Of a stretch of DNA of 13,783 bases, positions 1 through 7,204 are shown piece by piece; the first letter of the stretch is position 1; every line of letters begins with the position of its first letter. The stretch covers positions 1 through 13,783 of the forward strand of contig JAEYSJ010000163.1 of NCBI GenBank assembly GCA_023434855.1. The letters run 5' to 3'. Source of the DNA: Bacillota bacterium. Its GTDB lineage: Bacteria > Bacillota_C > Negativicutes > JAEYSJ01. The position numbers and the translations under genes are program-made. The notes under the pieces are model-generated. The model searched no databases and was not told the origin of the DNA. It was given only the letters and a program-made list of their open reading frames with translations.

Positions 1-173
1 ATCTTTATGCGGCATTTTCTGCCGAAAAGCTGATTGTTATTGAAAACGAGCCGATTAGTGAGCGGGATTTAACAGGCGGTAGGGCAGCGGAGCTATATTT
101 GCGTTTGTTGCAGCTGCCACAAGTCAGTGTAATGACGGAAGAACAATTTAAGCTCCAGTTTAGCAGGAACTAA
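1..173 (+). CDS. 3' end of an unidentified protein (5' part outside window)
   Basis: An open frame enters from the left edge (first full codon at base 3) and stops with TAA at 171-173, leaving about 56 residues. The fragment has charged and amphipathic stretches (LIVIENEPISERDL, then GGRAAELYLRLLQLP) and ends EEQFKLQFSRN. It contains no membrane segment and no cysteine. I do not recognise the family. A helix-rich C-terminus like this could end a periplasmic binding protein or a cytoplasmic enzyme, and I cannot choose between them. It lies 109 bases before the lipoprotein gene on the same strand with no hairpin and T-run between, so it could belong to the same transcript. The reading frame is convincing because codon use matches the neighbours, but function is unknown. 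Confidence 0.6.
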   Translation, partial: LYAAFSAEKLIVIENEPISERDLTGGRAAELYLRLLQLPQVSVMTEEQFKLQFSRN

Positions 174-185
174 AAATACAAAAGA

Positions 186-250
186 GGTGGTTATATAGTA
201 ATCGTTTTATTACCGGGAAATACGCGATAGCTACGGCAGCCAGATAACTT
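186..250 (+). promoter_or_regulatory. Possible degenerate cobalamin-riboswitch-like segment
   Basis: The 109-base leader before the lipoprotein gene contains, in order, GGTGG (186-190), GGGAAATACG (215-224), and TACGGCAGCC (232-241) followed nine bases later by AACTT. Cobalamin riboswitches (Rfam RF00174) typically show a GGTG-like element, then GGGAA, a GGTGAAA/TCC hairpin, and a CAGCC...ACTG core. The central hairpin and final ACTG are missing here, so a working aptamer is unlikely. It could be a decayed riboswitch or chance similarity. No convincing promoter could be assigned in this gap. Confidence 0.15.
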
Positions 251-269
251 ATACAATGGCCGGTTTCGG

Positions 270-276
270 AAGGGGG
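270..276 (+). promoter_or_regulatory. Ribosome binding site fixing the lipoprotein start
   Basis: AAGGGGG lies six bases before the ATG at 283. The earlier in-frame ATG at 256 has no comparable site and would put nine residues (MAGFGRGCV) in front of a signal peptide that is otherwise canonical. The start at 283 is therefore preferred. Confidence 0.7.
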
Positions 277-282
277 TGTGTG

Positions 283-1203
283 ATGAATTTATTTAAAGCA
301 GGGGTTCTGGGGCTCACATTGATCGCTGTTTTAGTTAGCGGCTGTAGCAATGACCATAAAGCACTTCCCGTCAATACGGTTAAAAAACCGCAACGGATTG
401 TGTCTTTAGTCTTGGGAGCTGATGAGATATTGACGGATTTGGTTCCTGTATCTTCAATTGCGGCGTTATCCCACCTGTCAATAGATGAAGGAATCTCAAA
501 CGTAGCCGATAAGGCTTGGCAAGTGCCGGCAAGAATCAAAGGGAATGCGGAAACTGTTATCAGCCTTCACCCCGATTTGGTAATTACCACCGATTATCAT
601 CCGGTTGAATTAATACAAACAATACAAGATGCCGGAATCCCTGTACTTGTTTATAAAACACCTGGAACTATCGAAGAAATCAAGCAAAGTATTCGCCAGA
701 TCGCTGCAGTGGTTGGTGAAGAGGCTGCCGGAGCCCGCATGGTTGCTGAAATGGAAGCTGCTATAAGTCAGGTGGGAGATAAGATAAAATATGTACCGGC
801 AGAAAAACGGCTGACAGTACTGCGGTTTTCCCTGCTGGGCGGCGGCGGCGGAAAAGGAACATTATTTGATGATATTTGCGGCTATGCAGGTGTGACTAAC
901 GGAGCAAGTATAGTAGGGTTAGGCAGGCACGAAATATTGTCAAAAGAGCAGATCGTTCTCATTAATCCTGACATGTTTTTTGTTCCAACCTGGGATTACA
1001 ACCAAAAAACTAATTTTGAGCAATATAGGGCGGATATACAAAATGATCCGGCTCTGCAGCCGGTACGTGCTGTCAAAACCCAAAAACTTGTCATGGTACC
1101 TGACCGGCATCTGGTCTGCGCCTCACAGTATATTGTTTATGGAGTACGTGATATTGCCAGAGCTGCGTATCCGGAATATCTGGAAAAAGCATTAGAGAAG
1201 TAG
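283..1203 (+). CDS. Substrate-binding lipoprotein of a haem/corrinoid/iron-chelate ABC importer (BtuF/HmuT/FhuD fold)
   Basis: This 306-residue protein starts with a lipoprotein signal: Lys5, a hydrophobic run at residues 6-18, and the lipobox VSGC with the lipidated cysteine at position 21. The mature part fits the class III periplasmic binding family (Peripla_BP_2): the opening KPQRIVSLVLGADEIL strand-helix, the NAETVISLHPDLVITTD block, and the GIPVLVYKTPGTIEEIKQSI block after the first lobe. The second lobe runs to the C-terminal helix YGVRDIARAAYPEYL. Such proteins capture vitamin B12, haem or ferric siderophores and pass them to a BtuCD-type permease and ATPase. Neither partner is in the window. 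The CobN-like gene follows 59 bases later and a TonB receptor closes the row, which points to a tetrapyrrole or chelate ligand. The exact ligand cannot be read from sequence. Family assignment is firm; ligand is open. Confidence 0.88.
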   Translation: MNLFKAGVLGLTLIAVLVSGCSNDHKALPVNTVKKPQRIVSLVLGADEILTDLVPVSSIAALSHLSIDEGISNVADKAWQVPARIKGNAETVISLHPDLVITTDYHPVELIQTIQDAGIPVLVYKTPGTIEEIKQSIRQIAAVVGEEAAGARMVAEMEAAISQVGDKIKYVPAEKRLTVLRFSLLGGGGGKGTLFDDICGYAGVTNGASIVGLGRHEILSKEQIVLINPDMFFVPTWDYNQKTNFEQYRADIQNDPALQPVRAVKTQKLVMVPDRHLVCASQYIVYGVRDIARAAYPEYLEKALEK

Positions 1204-1250
1204 ATGCGATTAAATTGTGTGGCAATGGATTTGCCAATTGTCGAGACATG

Positions 1251-1255
1251 AGGAG
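1251..1255 (+). promoter_or_regulatory. Ribosome binding site fixing the CobN-like start
   Basis: AGGAG sits seven bases before the ATG at 1263. The frame is open from a TTG at 1215, but that codon and the ATG at 1248 lack a good upstream site, and the extra residues do not resemble the family's N-terminus. Translation is taken to start at 1263. Confidence 0.7.
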
Positions 1256-1262
1256 CGGAGAA

Positions 1263-4200
1263 ATGGATCTTGTATTTCTGACGAATATTGAACGGCAATA
1301 CACAATGCTGGAGCAGGTCCGGCAAAGGCTAGCCCGTCAGGGTCGAATGGATAACAATGGTAAAACCGTCTTGCTTAAAACAGAAATGCCTTGGAATCTT
1401 AGGTGGGAACAAAAATTGACAAATGCCCGCTTAATTGTATTTTCCCTGCTGGGTACCAGCCGGGACCTGAAGCTTGTGCAAACTGCGCTGCAATTTGTGC
1501 AGGCAAAAGGGATAGACTATGTTGTTCTTGCTTCAGCTCCCGAGCCTGAAGATACGAGTTCCGGAGTTACGCCAGAGGAGCAAGGGCTTATAGAAAAATA
1601 TCTTTTGTACAGCGGTAATAGCAACTATGAAAACTTGTGGCTATGGCTGGAAGCTACTTATTGCGGCCAGGCAGCAGAGTGGAAATATCCTGAGCCGTTA
1701 TGCTGGAATGGTATTTATCATCCCCGGTCAACACAGCATTTCCGGGATATTACTGCTTACCAAGAAAAGTGGTGCTATTCTGACCGTCCTACAGTGGGAG
1801 TTATTTTTCCCCGTGATGAGTGGATTTGGTCAGATCTGGCTTATGTTCAAGCTTTAATAGAAGAACTGGAAAAGCAAGAAGTAAATGCTGTTGCCGTCTT
1901 TAGCACCTGGGGCCGTATTCCCGAAGCTGGTGTGCCGGGAATTGAGGATACGGTTAAGCACTTATTCTATAAAAATGGCGTTCCTATTATAGATGTACTG
2001 ATAAATACGATTAAGTTTTCCCTTACTTCCGGCAGGCCAGAGGAACAGGAGTTCCTTCATCAGCTTAATGTACCGGTTTTACAGGCCTATACATTAATAC
2101 AGCCATGTAGTGCGTGGCAGGACAGTATTGCTGGCTTGACTTCCACTGAGATCATTTGTATGGCAGCTATGCCTGAATTTGACGGTGTTATCCATACCGT
2201 TCCTATTGCCGGGAAAGAACACCTTACTGATGGAACAACCCGCCACCAGATGATACCGGAGCGGGTAAGCCATGTAGTAAATAAAGCTAAAAGATGGGCG
2301 AAACTTAGGCATAAAGATAACAGTAATAAAAAAATAGCTATTATTTTTCACAATTATCCACCTAATAATTCCAGCATTGGCAGTGCCGTTGGACTGGATA
2401 CACCTCAAAGTGTCTGTTTATTGCTTGACAAAATGGCTGAGCTGGGTTATCGTCTCGATTTTGTACCGGCAGACGGCGAGAGGCTGATGCAGGAAATATT
2501 GGCTCAGGCTACGAATGATCAGCGTTTTCTGACAGAACAGCAGCTAACTGAAGCGCCCGGACACGTACCGAAGGAAGTCTATCAGCGCTGGTTTGAAGGC
2601 TTTCCCTTGTATAATCAGCAGCAATTGACAAATGATTGGGGAGAGCCGCCAGGCGAAGTATTCCAGTATGAACAGCAGTTGCTAATACCCGGACTAATAA
2701 ACGGTAATATACTTATCTCCGTTCAGCCGCCACGCGGCTTTGGCGAAGAGCCGGGGAAAATTTATCACTCGCCGGACCTTGCGCCGCCGCATCATTATTT
2801 GGCATATTATCATTGGATAAGAGATATTTGGCAGGCTGATGCCGTTATTCATGTGGGTACGCACGGTTCACTGGAATGGCTCCCGGGGAAAGGAGCCGGA
2901 CTCTCGAAAGAGTGTTATTCTGATTTGGTTCTAGGTGATCTGCCCAATGTTTACCCCTATTTGATAACTATTGTCGGAGAAGGCATTCAGGCCAAGCGGC
3001 GCGGTGCCGCCTGCCTGATCGGGCATATGACACCACCGGTGAGTCGGGCCGATACCTATGGCGGCTTGACGGAATTAGAAAAGCTGTTGGACGATTACGC
3101 TCATTTTCAGCAGAATCAGCATGGGAATGCAGCTGTTGCTATTGAACTGATTCGCGATAAGGCAGTACAGCTTAACCTGCAGCAGGAGGTGCCAGAACTG
3201 CCAGGTCAGTCGCTTGATGAATACCTACAGCGCTTGCATGCCTATATAACTGATCTTAAGCATATGCAAATCCGGGTTGGCTTGCATGTTCTGGGCTGTG
3301 CGCCGCAGAAGGAAACGCTGAATGAGTATATTTTTGCTTTAACAAATCTGCAAAATGGTGAGGTACCCAGCCTGCCTCAGACTATTGCGGCAGCATACGG
3401 TTATGACTATTATACGTTACTGGAGCAGAGCTGTAGACTGACTGCTGATGGCAGCAAGACTTATGGCATTTTGGCTGAGGAAGTACGGTGCCATTCTAAG
3501 GAAGTAATAACCTATTTAGCGAAACAATTTTTTTCAGATGAAAAGGCCGAAAAATGCCTGGAACTGCCCTGGATGGCTGCAATAGACCCGCAAATACAAC
3601 AAAAACTGTTAGCGGTTGTCCACTATATTTGCCAGAGAATTGTTCCCGCACTTAGAAAAACAGAGCAGGAAATTACGAATACGCTTAAAGCTTTGGACGG
3701 CCAATTTGTTGAACCCGCCCCGGCAGGTGCACCTACAAGCGGCATGGCAGACATTTTGCCGACAGGCCGCAATTTCTATGGTGTAGATCCAAGCGCTTTG
3801 CCGAGTCCCGTAGCCTGGGAGGTTGGCAAGAGGCTGGCTGATCAGGTAATAGAGCGGTTTATTGCCGAAGAAGGCCGTTATCCGGAAGAGATAGGCATGA
3901 TTTTGTGGAGTGGCGGTAATATGCGCAGCCAGGGTCAGTGTGTGGCCGAGTTTTTGTACTTATTGGGTGTGTGTCCTGTTTGGCAGTGTGGCAGTCAGCG
4001 GGTAATCGGCCTTACGGTTATTCCTCTAGTCGAGCTAAAACGACCGCGAATTGATGTAACTGCCCGGATTAGCGGCTTATTCCGGGACACGTTGCCTGAT
4101 TCGGTAACCTGGATGGATAAAGCAGTGGCGATGGTGGCGGCGCTTGATGAAAGTCCTGAGGAAAACTACATCCGCAAACATGTACTGGAGGATGTGGCTG

Positions 4201-4967
4201 CAATGGAATCCGATGTGGATGGATCACATTTATGGGAACAGGCCTGCTGCCGGATTTTCGGTTGTCCACCGGGAACCTATGGAGCGGGTGTAGGTCATCT
4301 GCTGGAAGAGAAAAACTGGCAGACAGTAGATGACCTTGCAGCAGGCTATATCCGGTGGAGTGCTCATGCCTATAGCGTAAAGGAAAGAGGCAGGTTTGTA
4401 CCTCAATTATTTAGCCGCCGTATGTCAAAACTCGATATCACTGTAAAAAATGAAGATAATCGGGAAGTACACATGCTTAATTCTGATGATTTTAACGCCT
4501 ATCACGGGGGAATGATTGCGACGGTTCGCAGTTTACAAGGCAAGGCACCACGCTCTTATTGCGGTGATACTGCAGACAGGCAGAGAGTTATGCTTCGCAG
4601 CCTGGAGGAAGAAGCACGGCGGTTATTCCGGGGCGAGTTGCTTAACCCCAAATATATCGAGGGTATGATGCGCCACGGCTATAAAGGTGCGGCAGACCTC
4701 GCCGGAGTGGTAGCTCATAGCTTCGGCTGGGATGCGACCAGTGCGGTAATGGATGACTGGATGTATGAGGCTTTGGCCCAAGAATATGCATTAAATAACA
4801 CGATGCAGGAGTGGATGAAACGAGTTAACCCATGGGCACTGCAGCGCATGGCCGAAACATTGCTTGAAGCCTCACAGCGGGGATTGTGGCACGCAAGGGC
4901 TGAGACGAAACGCGAGTTGGAGCAGCTTTATCTTTCGATTGAAGGCGAGCTGGAAGAACGAAGCTAG
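1263..4967 (+). CDS. CobN/HmuS-type large chelatase-like protein acting on tetrapyrroles
   Basis: At 1234 residues it is full length for the CobN/BchH/ChlH family (about 1200-1300), with no signal peptide, so cytoplasmic. Family blocks appear in order: a Rossmann-like N-terminal region; a strand-helix block (PTVGVIFPRDEW) near 176; HNYPPNNSSIGSAVGLDTPQS near 363; HVGTHGSLEWLPGKGAGLS starting at His530; GEGIQAKRRGAACLIGHMTPP after it; MQIRVGLHVLG; GRNFYGVDPSALPSP near 835; RPRIDVTARISGLFRD; and DNREVHMLNSDDFNAYHGGM then MRHGYKGAADLA in the last 170 residues. True CobN inserts cobalt in aerobic B12 synthesis together with CobS and CobT; BchH inserts magnesium with ChlI and ChlD. No such AAA+ partner is present here. 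In Bacteroidetes hmu loci the homologue HmuS stands beside a TonB receptor and a binding protein and is linked to removal of iron from haem without oxygen. The context here fits that role better than cobalamin synthesis, but metal and direction are inferred. Confidence 0.9.
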   Translation: MDLVFLTNIERQYTMLEQVRQRLARQGRMDNNGKTVLLKTEMPWNLRWEQKLTNARLIVFSLLGTSRDLKLVQTALQFVQAKGIDYVVLASAPEPEDTSSGVTPEEQGLIEKYLLYSGNSNYENLWLWLEATYCGQAAEWKYPEPLCWNGIYHPRSTQHFRDITAYQEKWCYSDRPTVGVIFPRDEWIWSDLAYVQALIEELEKQEVNAVAVFSTWGRIPEAGVPGIEDTVKHLFYKNGVPIIDVLINTIKFSLTSGRPEEQEFLHQLNVPVLQAYTLIQPCSAWQDSIAGLTSTEIICMAAMPEFDGVIHTVPIAGKEHLTDGTTRHQMIPERVSHVVNKAKRWAKLRHKDNSNKKIAIIFHNYPPNNSSIGSAVGLDTPQSVCLLLDKMAELGYRLDFVPADGERLMQEILAQATNDQRFLTEQQLTEAPGHVPKEVYQRWFEGFPLYNQQQLTNDWGEPPGEVFQYEQQLLIPGLINGNILISVQPPRGFGEEPGKIYHSPDLAPPHHYLAYYHWIRDIWQADAVIHVGTHGSLEWLPGKGAGLSKECYSDLVLGDLPNVYPYLITIVGEGIQAKRRGAACLIGHMTPPVSRADTYGGLTELEKLLDDYAHFQQNQHGNAAVAIELIRDKAVQLNLQQEVPELPGQSLDEYLQRLHAYITDLKHMQIRVGLHVLGCAPQKETLNEYIFALTNLQNGEVPSLPQTIAAAYGYDYYTLLEQSCRLTADGSKTYGILAEEVRCHSKEVITYLAKQFFSDEKAEKCLELPWMAAIDPQIQQKLLAVVHYICQRIVPALRKTEQEITNTLKALDGQFVEPAPAGAPTSGMADILPTGRNFYGVDPSALPSPVAWEVGKRLADQVIERFIAEEGRYPEEIGMILWSGGNMRSQGQCVAEFLYLLGVCPVWQCGSQRVIGLTVIPLVELKRPRIDVTARISGLFRDTLPDSVTWMDKAVAMVAALDESPEENYIRKHVLEDVAAMESDVDGSHLWEQACCRIFGCPPGTYGAGVGHLLEEKNWQTVDDLAAGYIRWSAHAYSVKERGRFVPQLFSRRMSKLDITVKNEDNREVHMLNSDDFNAYHGGMIATVRSLQGKAPRSYCGDTADRQRVMLRSLEEEARRLFRGELLNPKYIEGMMRHGYKGAADLAGVVAHSFGWDATSAVMDDWMYEALAQEYALNNTMQEWMKRVNPWALQRMAETLLEASQRGLWHARAETKRELEQLYLSIEGELEERS

Positions 4968-5067
4968 CAGTACATAAGTTGTTGTGAAGGAAAAGTCATA
5001 GTGGAGGATTTAACTGTAGCCGGAACTGTTTTTTGGGAGTAATAAAAATTGGGGAGATGAGCGCGAA
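4968..5067 (+). other. 100-base gap with a possible 13-codon leader ORF
   Basis: Between the CobN-like and transducer genes there is no terminator-like hairpin with a T-run. A tiny frame starts with GTG at 5001 after AAGGA (4988-4992), reads [13 protein letters not shown] and stops with TAA at 5040-5042. It could be a leader peptide, a remnant of a lost gene, or chance. The separate ribosome binding site of the next gene is at 5051-5056. Confidence 0.15.
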
Positions 5068-5916
5068 ATGCATGATCAGAATGGTTCGGAAATTCTTGAG
5101 CTTTTTAGTAAACTTGCTCCGTATTTAAACGAAGTAATTCCCGGTGATTTTGGCATAGCTGTGGTGAAAGATGGCAAGTATGTTTTTTATGCACCGGCCA
5201 AGACACTGGATCTAGGCACAAAGATAGGCTCACCTGTCAATCCGGGTGCAGCTAAACAAGCCATTGAGTCAGGCCGGGCTGTTTCCCGAATTGTCCCTTT
5301 GGAAAAATCCGCATATGGCACTGCTTATCTGGCTTGTGCAACTCCTTTTAAAGAGTCAGGAAAGGTGGTGGGCTGCATTACCATTACGCAGAGTACGACT
5401 TTATTGGACACTATGAATGACATATCGAATGAAGTTGCGGCTTCAGCCGAACAGCTTACGGCCGGTATGCAGGAGCTGGCCAGTCGTGCTTCGGAGGTAA
5501 CTGTTGCAACTGGTGAGCTGGATGCTTTAAGCAAAAGGCTCATGGATTCAGCACAGCGTACCGATGAAATTATTAATTTTATTCGTAATGTTGCTGCTCA
5601 AACCAATTTACTTGGCCTAAATGCAGCTATTGAGGCGGCCAGGGTTGGCGAAGCCGGCCGGGGCTTTAGTGTCGTTGCAGAAGAAGTGCGCAAGCTGGCG
5701 GTCGCCAGTGCAGATTCAGTGAAAAGCATTTCCCAGGCTCTCAATGAAATTCACGAGGCGATCCGGCAGTTGTCCCAGAAATCGCTGAATATAGATGAAA
5801 ATAGTAATGGACAGAACGAAACCATACAGCAAATGGCTGGAGCCAGCCAAGCTCTTGCTGAAACCGGCGGGAGGCTGGCCCATACAGCCCGGCAGCTGTA
5901 TACGATATCGGAATGA
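5068..5916 (+). CDS. Soluble methyl-accepting chemotaxis-type transducer, membrane-free
   Basis: This 282-residue protein has no transmembrane segment or signal peptide. Residues 1 to about 115 form a small alpha/beta sensory region ([17 protein letters not shown], later [12 protein letters not shown]) resembling PAS/Cache-like input domains. A coiled-coil linker follows ([23 protein letters not shown]). The MCP signalling hairpin is clear from about 165: [17 protein letters not shown] begins at residue 176, followed by [18 protein letters not shown], the contact tip for CheA and CheW. The C-terminal helix is short, so methylation sites are few or absent. The protein is less than half the length of a standard membrane MCP. 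It starts at ATG 5068 after GGGGAG (5051-5056). Lying in the middle of a transport row, it may report cytoplasmic ligand or redox state to the chemotaxis array or a dedicated pathway; that role is inferred. The signalling domain assignment is firm; the input ligand is unknown. Confidence 0.9.
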   Translation: MHDQNGSEILELFSKLAPYLNEVIPGDFGIAVVKDGKYVFYAPAKTLDLGTKIGSPVNPGAAKQAIESGRAVSRIVPLEKSAYGTAYLACATPFKESGKVVGCITITQSTTLLDTMNDISNEVAASAEQLTAGMQELASRASEVTVATGELDALSKRLMDSAQRTDEIINFIRNVAAQTNLLGLNAAIEAARVGEAGRGFSVVAEEVRKLAVASADSVKSISQALNEIHEAIRQLSQKSLNIDENSNGQNETIQQMAGASQALAETGGRLAHTARQLYTISE

Positions 5917-5953
5917 GTATAGTGTGGCTGTAGTTAGGTAAAGGGGAATTGTC

Positions 5954-7204
5954 ATGACAAAGATACAAACTATTAAGCGGCAATTGCTCATTGGCGGAAT
6001 TATCGTGACGATTATTCTTCTTCTGGCTATAACATTTATTGCCAAAGGCAGGGTAACAGACCTTGCCGGCAGGCAGCAGCCGGCCGGTGTAAAACCTCTT
6101 GTAGAGATAGAGGCGGTCAGCCGCCGGGACATGGTGAAACAGGTTACGCTTAGCGGCTTAACTGTTTCGGGTGCTCAGGTGGATCTTGCCGTAAAATATA
6201 CAGGACGCATTGAGCGGGTGTTGGTGGAGCTTGGCCAGCCGGTTACTGCCGGGCAGGCGATAATTATACAGGATTCACAGGATGTTGAACTGGCTATTGC
6301 CCGGGAAGCGGCAGCTGTACGGCAGGCAAACGCGGAAATCATTGAGACCGGAGCCGCTTATGCCGCTAATTATCAGAAAGCTGAAGCTGATTTGCGCCGC
6401 ACTGCCGACAATTATCAACGTTATAAAATGTTATATGACAGTGGTGCTATTTCTCTGGAGCAGCTGGATTCGACCAGGCAGCAAATGGTTAATGCCGAGG
6501 CGAGCTTTGCAGCACTTAACCGGCAGGCAGTGCCTGAAGGTGGATCGGCAACAATGGAAATAAAAAGAGCCGCTCTTGCAAAAACAGAATTCAGCCTTCA
6601 GGCCCTGGAGAGGCAGCGGCAGGATATGACGCTGGTTGCGCCGCGCGATGGAATTATCGGCTACCGTCAGGTTGAAGTTGGAATGCTGGCTCAGGCTGGC
6701 CAAAAGCTACTGACTATTGTAGATAATAATAATGTTTATGTCGATTGCCAGGTGGCTGAAGAAGATATAGCTCAGTTGCACAATGGAATGGAACTGCAGG
6801 TACATATTGAGTCTCTTGGTGCAATTTACCCGGGGCAAATTGCTTATATTAGTCCAGCCAGTGACAGCAAGACGCATGCCTTTACCGTCAGGCTACAACT
6901 TAAACAGAGTGCTGATTCACTAAAAGGCGGGATGTTCGCCCGTGCAGTGCTGGACGTGCCTCTGAGATTGCAAGCATTGTCTGTTCCTAAGGAAGCACTC
7001 CTGGAAAGAAATAATAAACAGTATGTTTTTGTTATTAATAAAGATAAGCAGGCTGAACAGCGTTTGGTACAAACCGGACTTTATAGTGACGGGAAAGTGG
7101 AAATTCTAGCGGGACTAACTGCTGGCGAGCAGGTTGTGGTTTCTAATCTTGCCAGAATGAAACCGAATGTGGCAGTTGAGATTGCATCCGGAGGAAAAGA
7201 ATGA
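5954..7204 (+). CDS. RND efflux periplasmic adaptor (HlyD/AcrA-type membrane fusion protein)
   Basis: The 416-residue protein is anchored by one N-terminal membrane helix (LLIGGIIVTIILLLAITFIA, residues 11-30), with no lipobox cysteine. The periplasmic part has the usual order: first lipoyl half (YTGRIERVLVELGQPVTAGQAI, near 82), a coiled-coil hairpin rich in Ala, Glu and Arg at about 110-220, the second lipoyl half (LVAPRDGIIGYRQVEVGMLAQAG, near 226), a beta-barrel domain, and a membrane-proximal C-terminal domain (VEILAGLTAGEQVVVSNLA). It would link the RND pump to an outer-membrane channel. A good site, AAGGGG (5941-5946), precedes the ATG. The stop overlaps the pump start as ATGA at 7201-7204, so the two are translationally coupled. 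No TolC-like partner is present in the window. The cargo is unknown; given the neighbours it could be a tetrapyrrole or a modified metabolite. Confidence 0.92.
   Translation: MTKIQTIKRQLLIGGIIVTIILLLAITFIAKGRVTDLAGRQQPAGVKPLVEIEAVSRRDMVKQVTLSGLTVSGAQVDLAVKYTGRIERVLVELGQPVTAGQAIIIQDSQDVELAIAREAAAVRQANAEIIETGAAYAANYQKAEADLRRTADNYQRYKMLYDSGAISLEQLDSTRQQMVNAEASFAALNRQAVPEGGSATMEIKRAALAKTEFSLQALERQRQDMTLVAPRDGIIGYRQVEVGMLAQAGQKLLTIVDNNNVYVDCQVAEEDIAQLHNGMELQVHIESLGAIYPGQIAYISPASDSKTHAFTVRLQLKQSADSLKGGMFARAVLDVPLRLQALSVPKEALLERNNKQYVFVINKDKQAEQRLVQTGLYSDGKVEILAGLTAGEQVVVSNLARMKPNVAVEIASGGKE

Noticed and set aside
251..258. TATACAAT as a -10 promoter element for the lipoprotein gene
   Set aside because: No acceptable -35 element lies about 17 bases upstream, and a start from here would fall at or beyond the ribosome binding site.
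1215..1262. Longer CobN-like protein starting at TTG 1215 or ATG 1248
   Set aside because: Neither codon has a good ribosome binding site, whereas AGGAG stands seven bases before ATG 1263; the extra residues do not look like the family N-terminus.
2094..2408. Reverse-strand 104-codon open frame in the CobN-like gene
   Set aside because: It is fully opposite conserved CobN family blocks and shows no family features.
5716..6132. Reverse-strand 138-codon open frame across the transducer-adaptor junction
   Set aside because: It lies opposite two well-supported genes, has no recognisable domain, and its composition is that of an antisense shadow.
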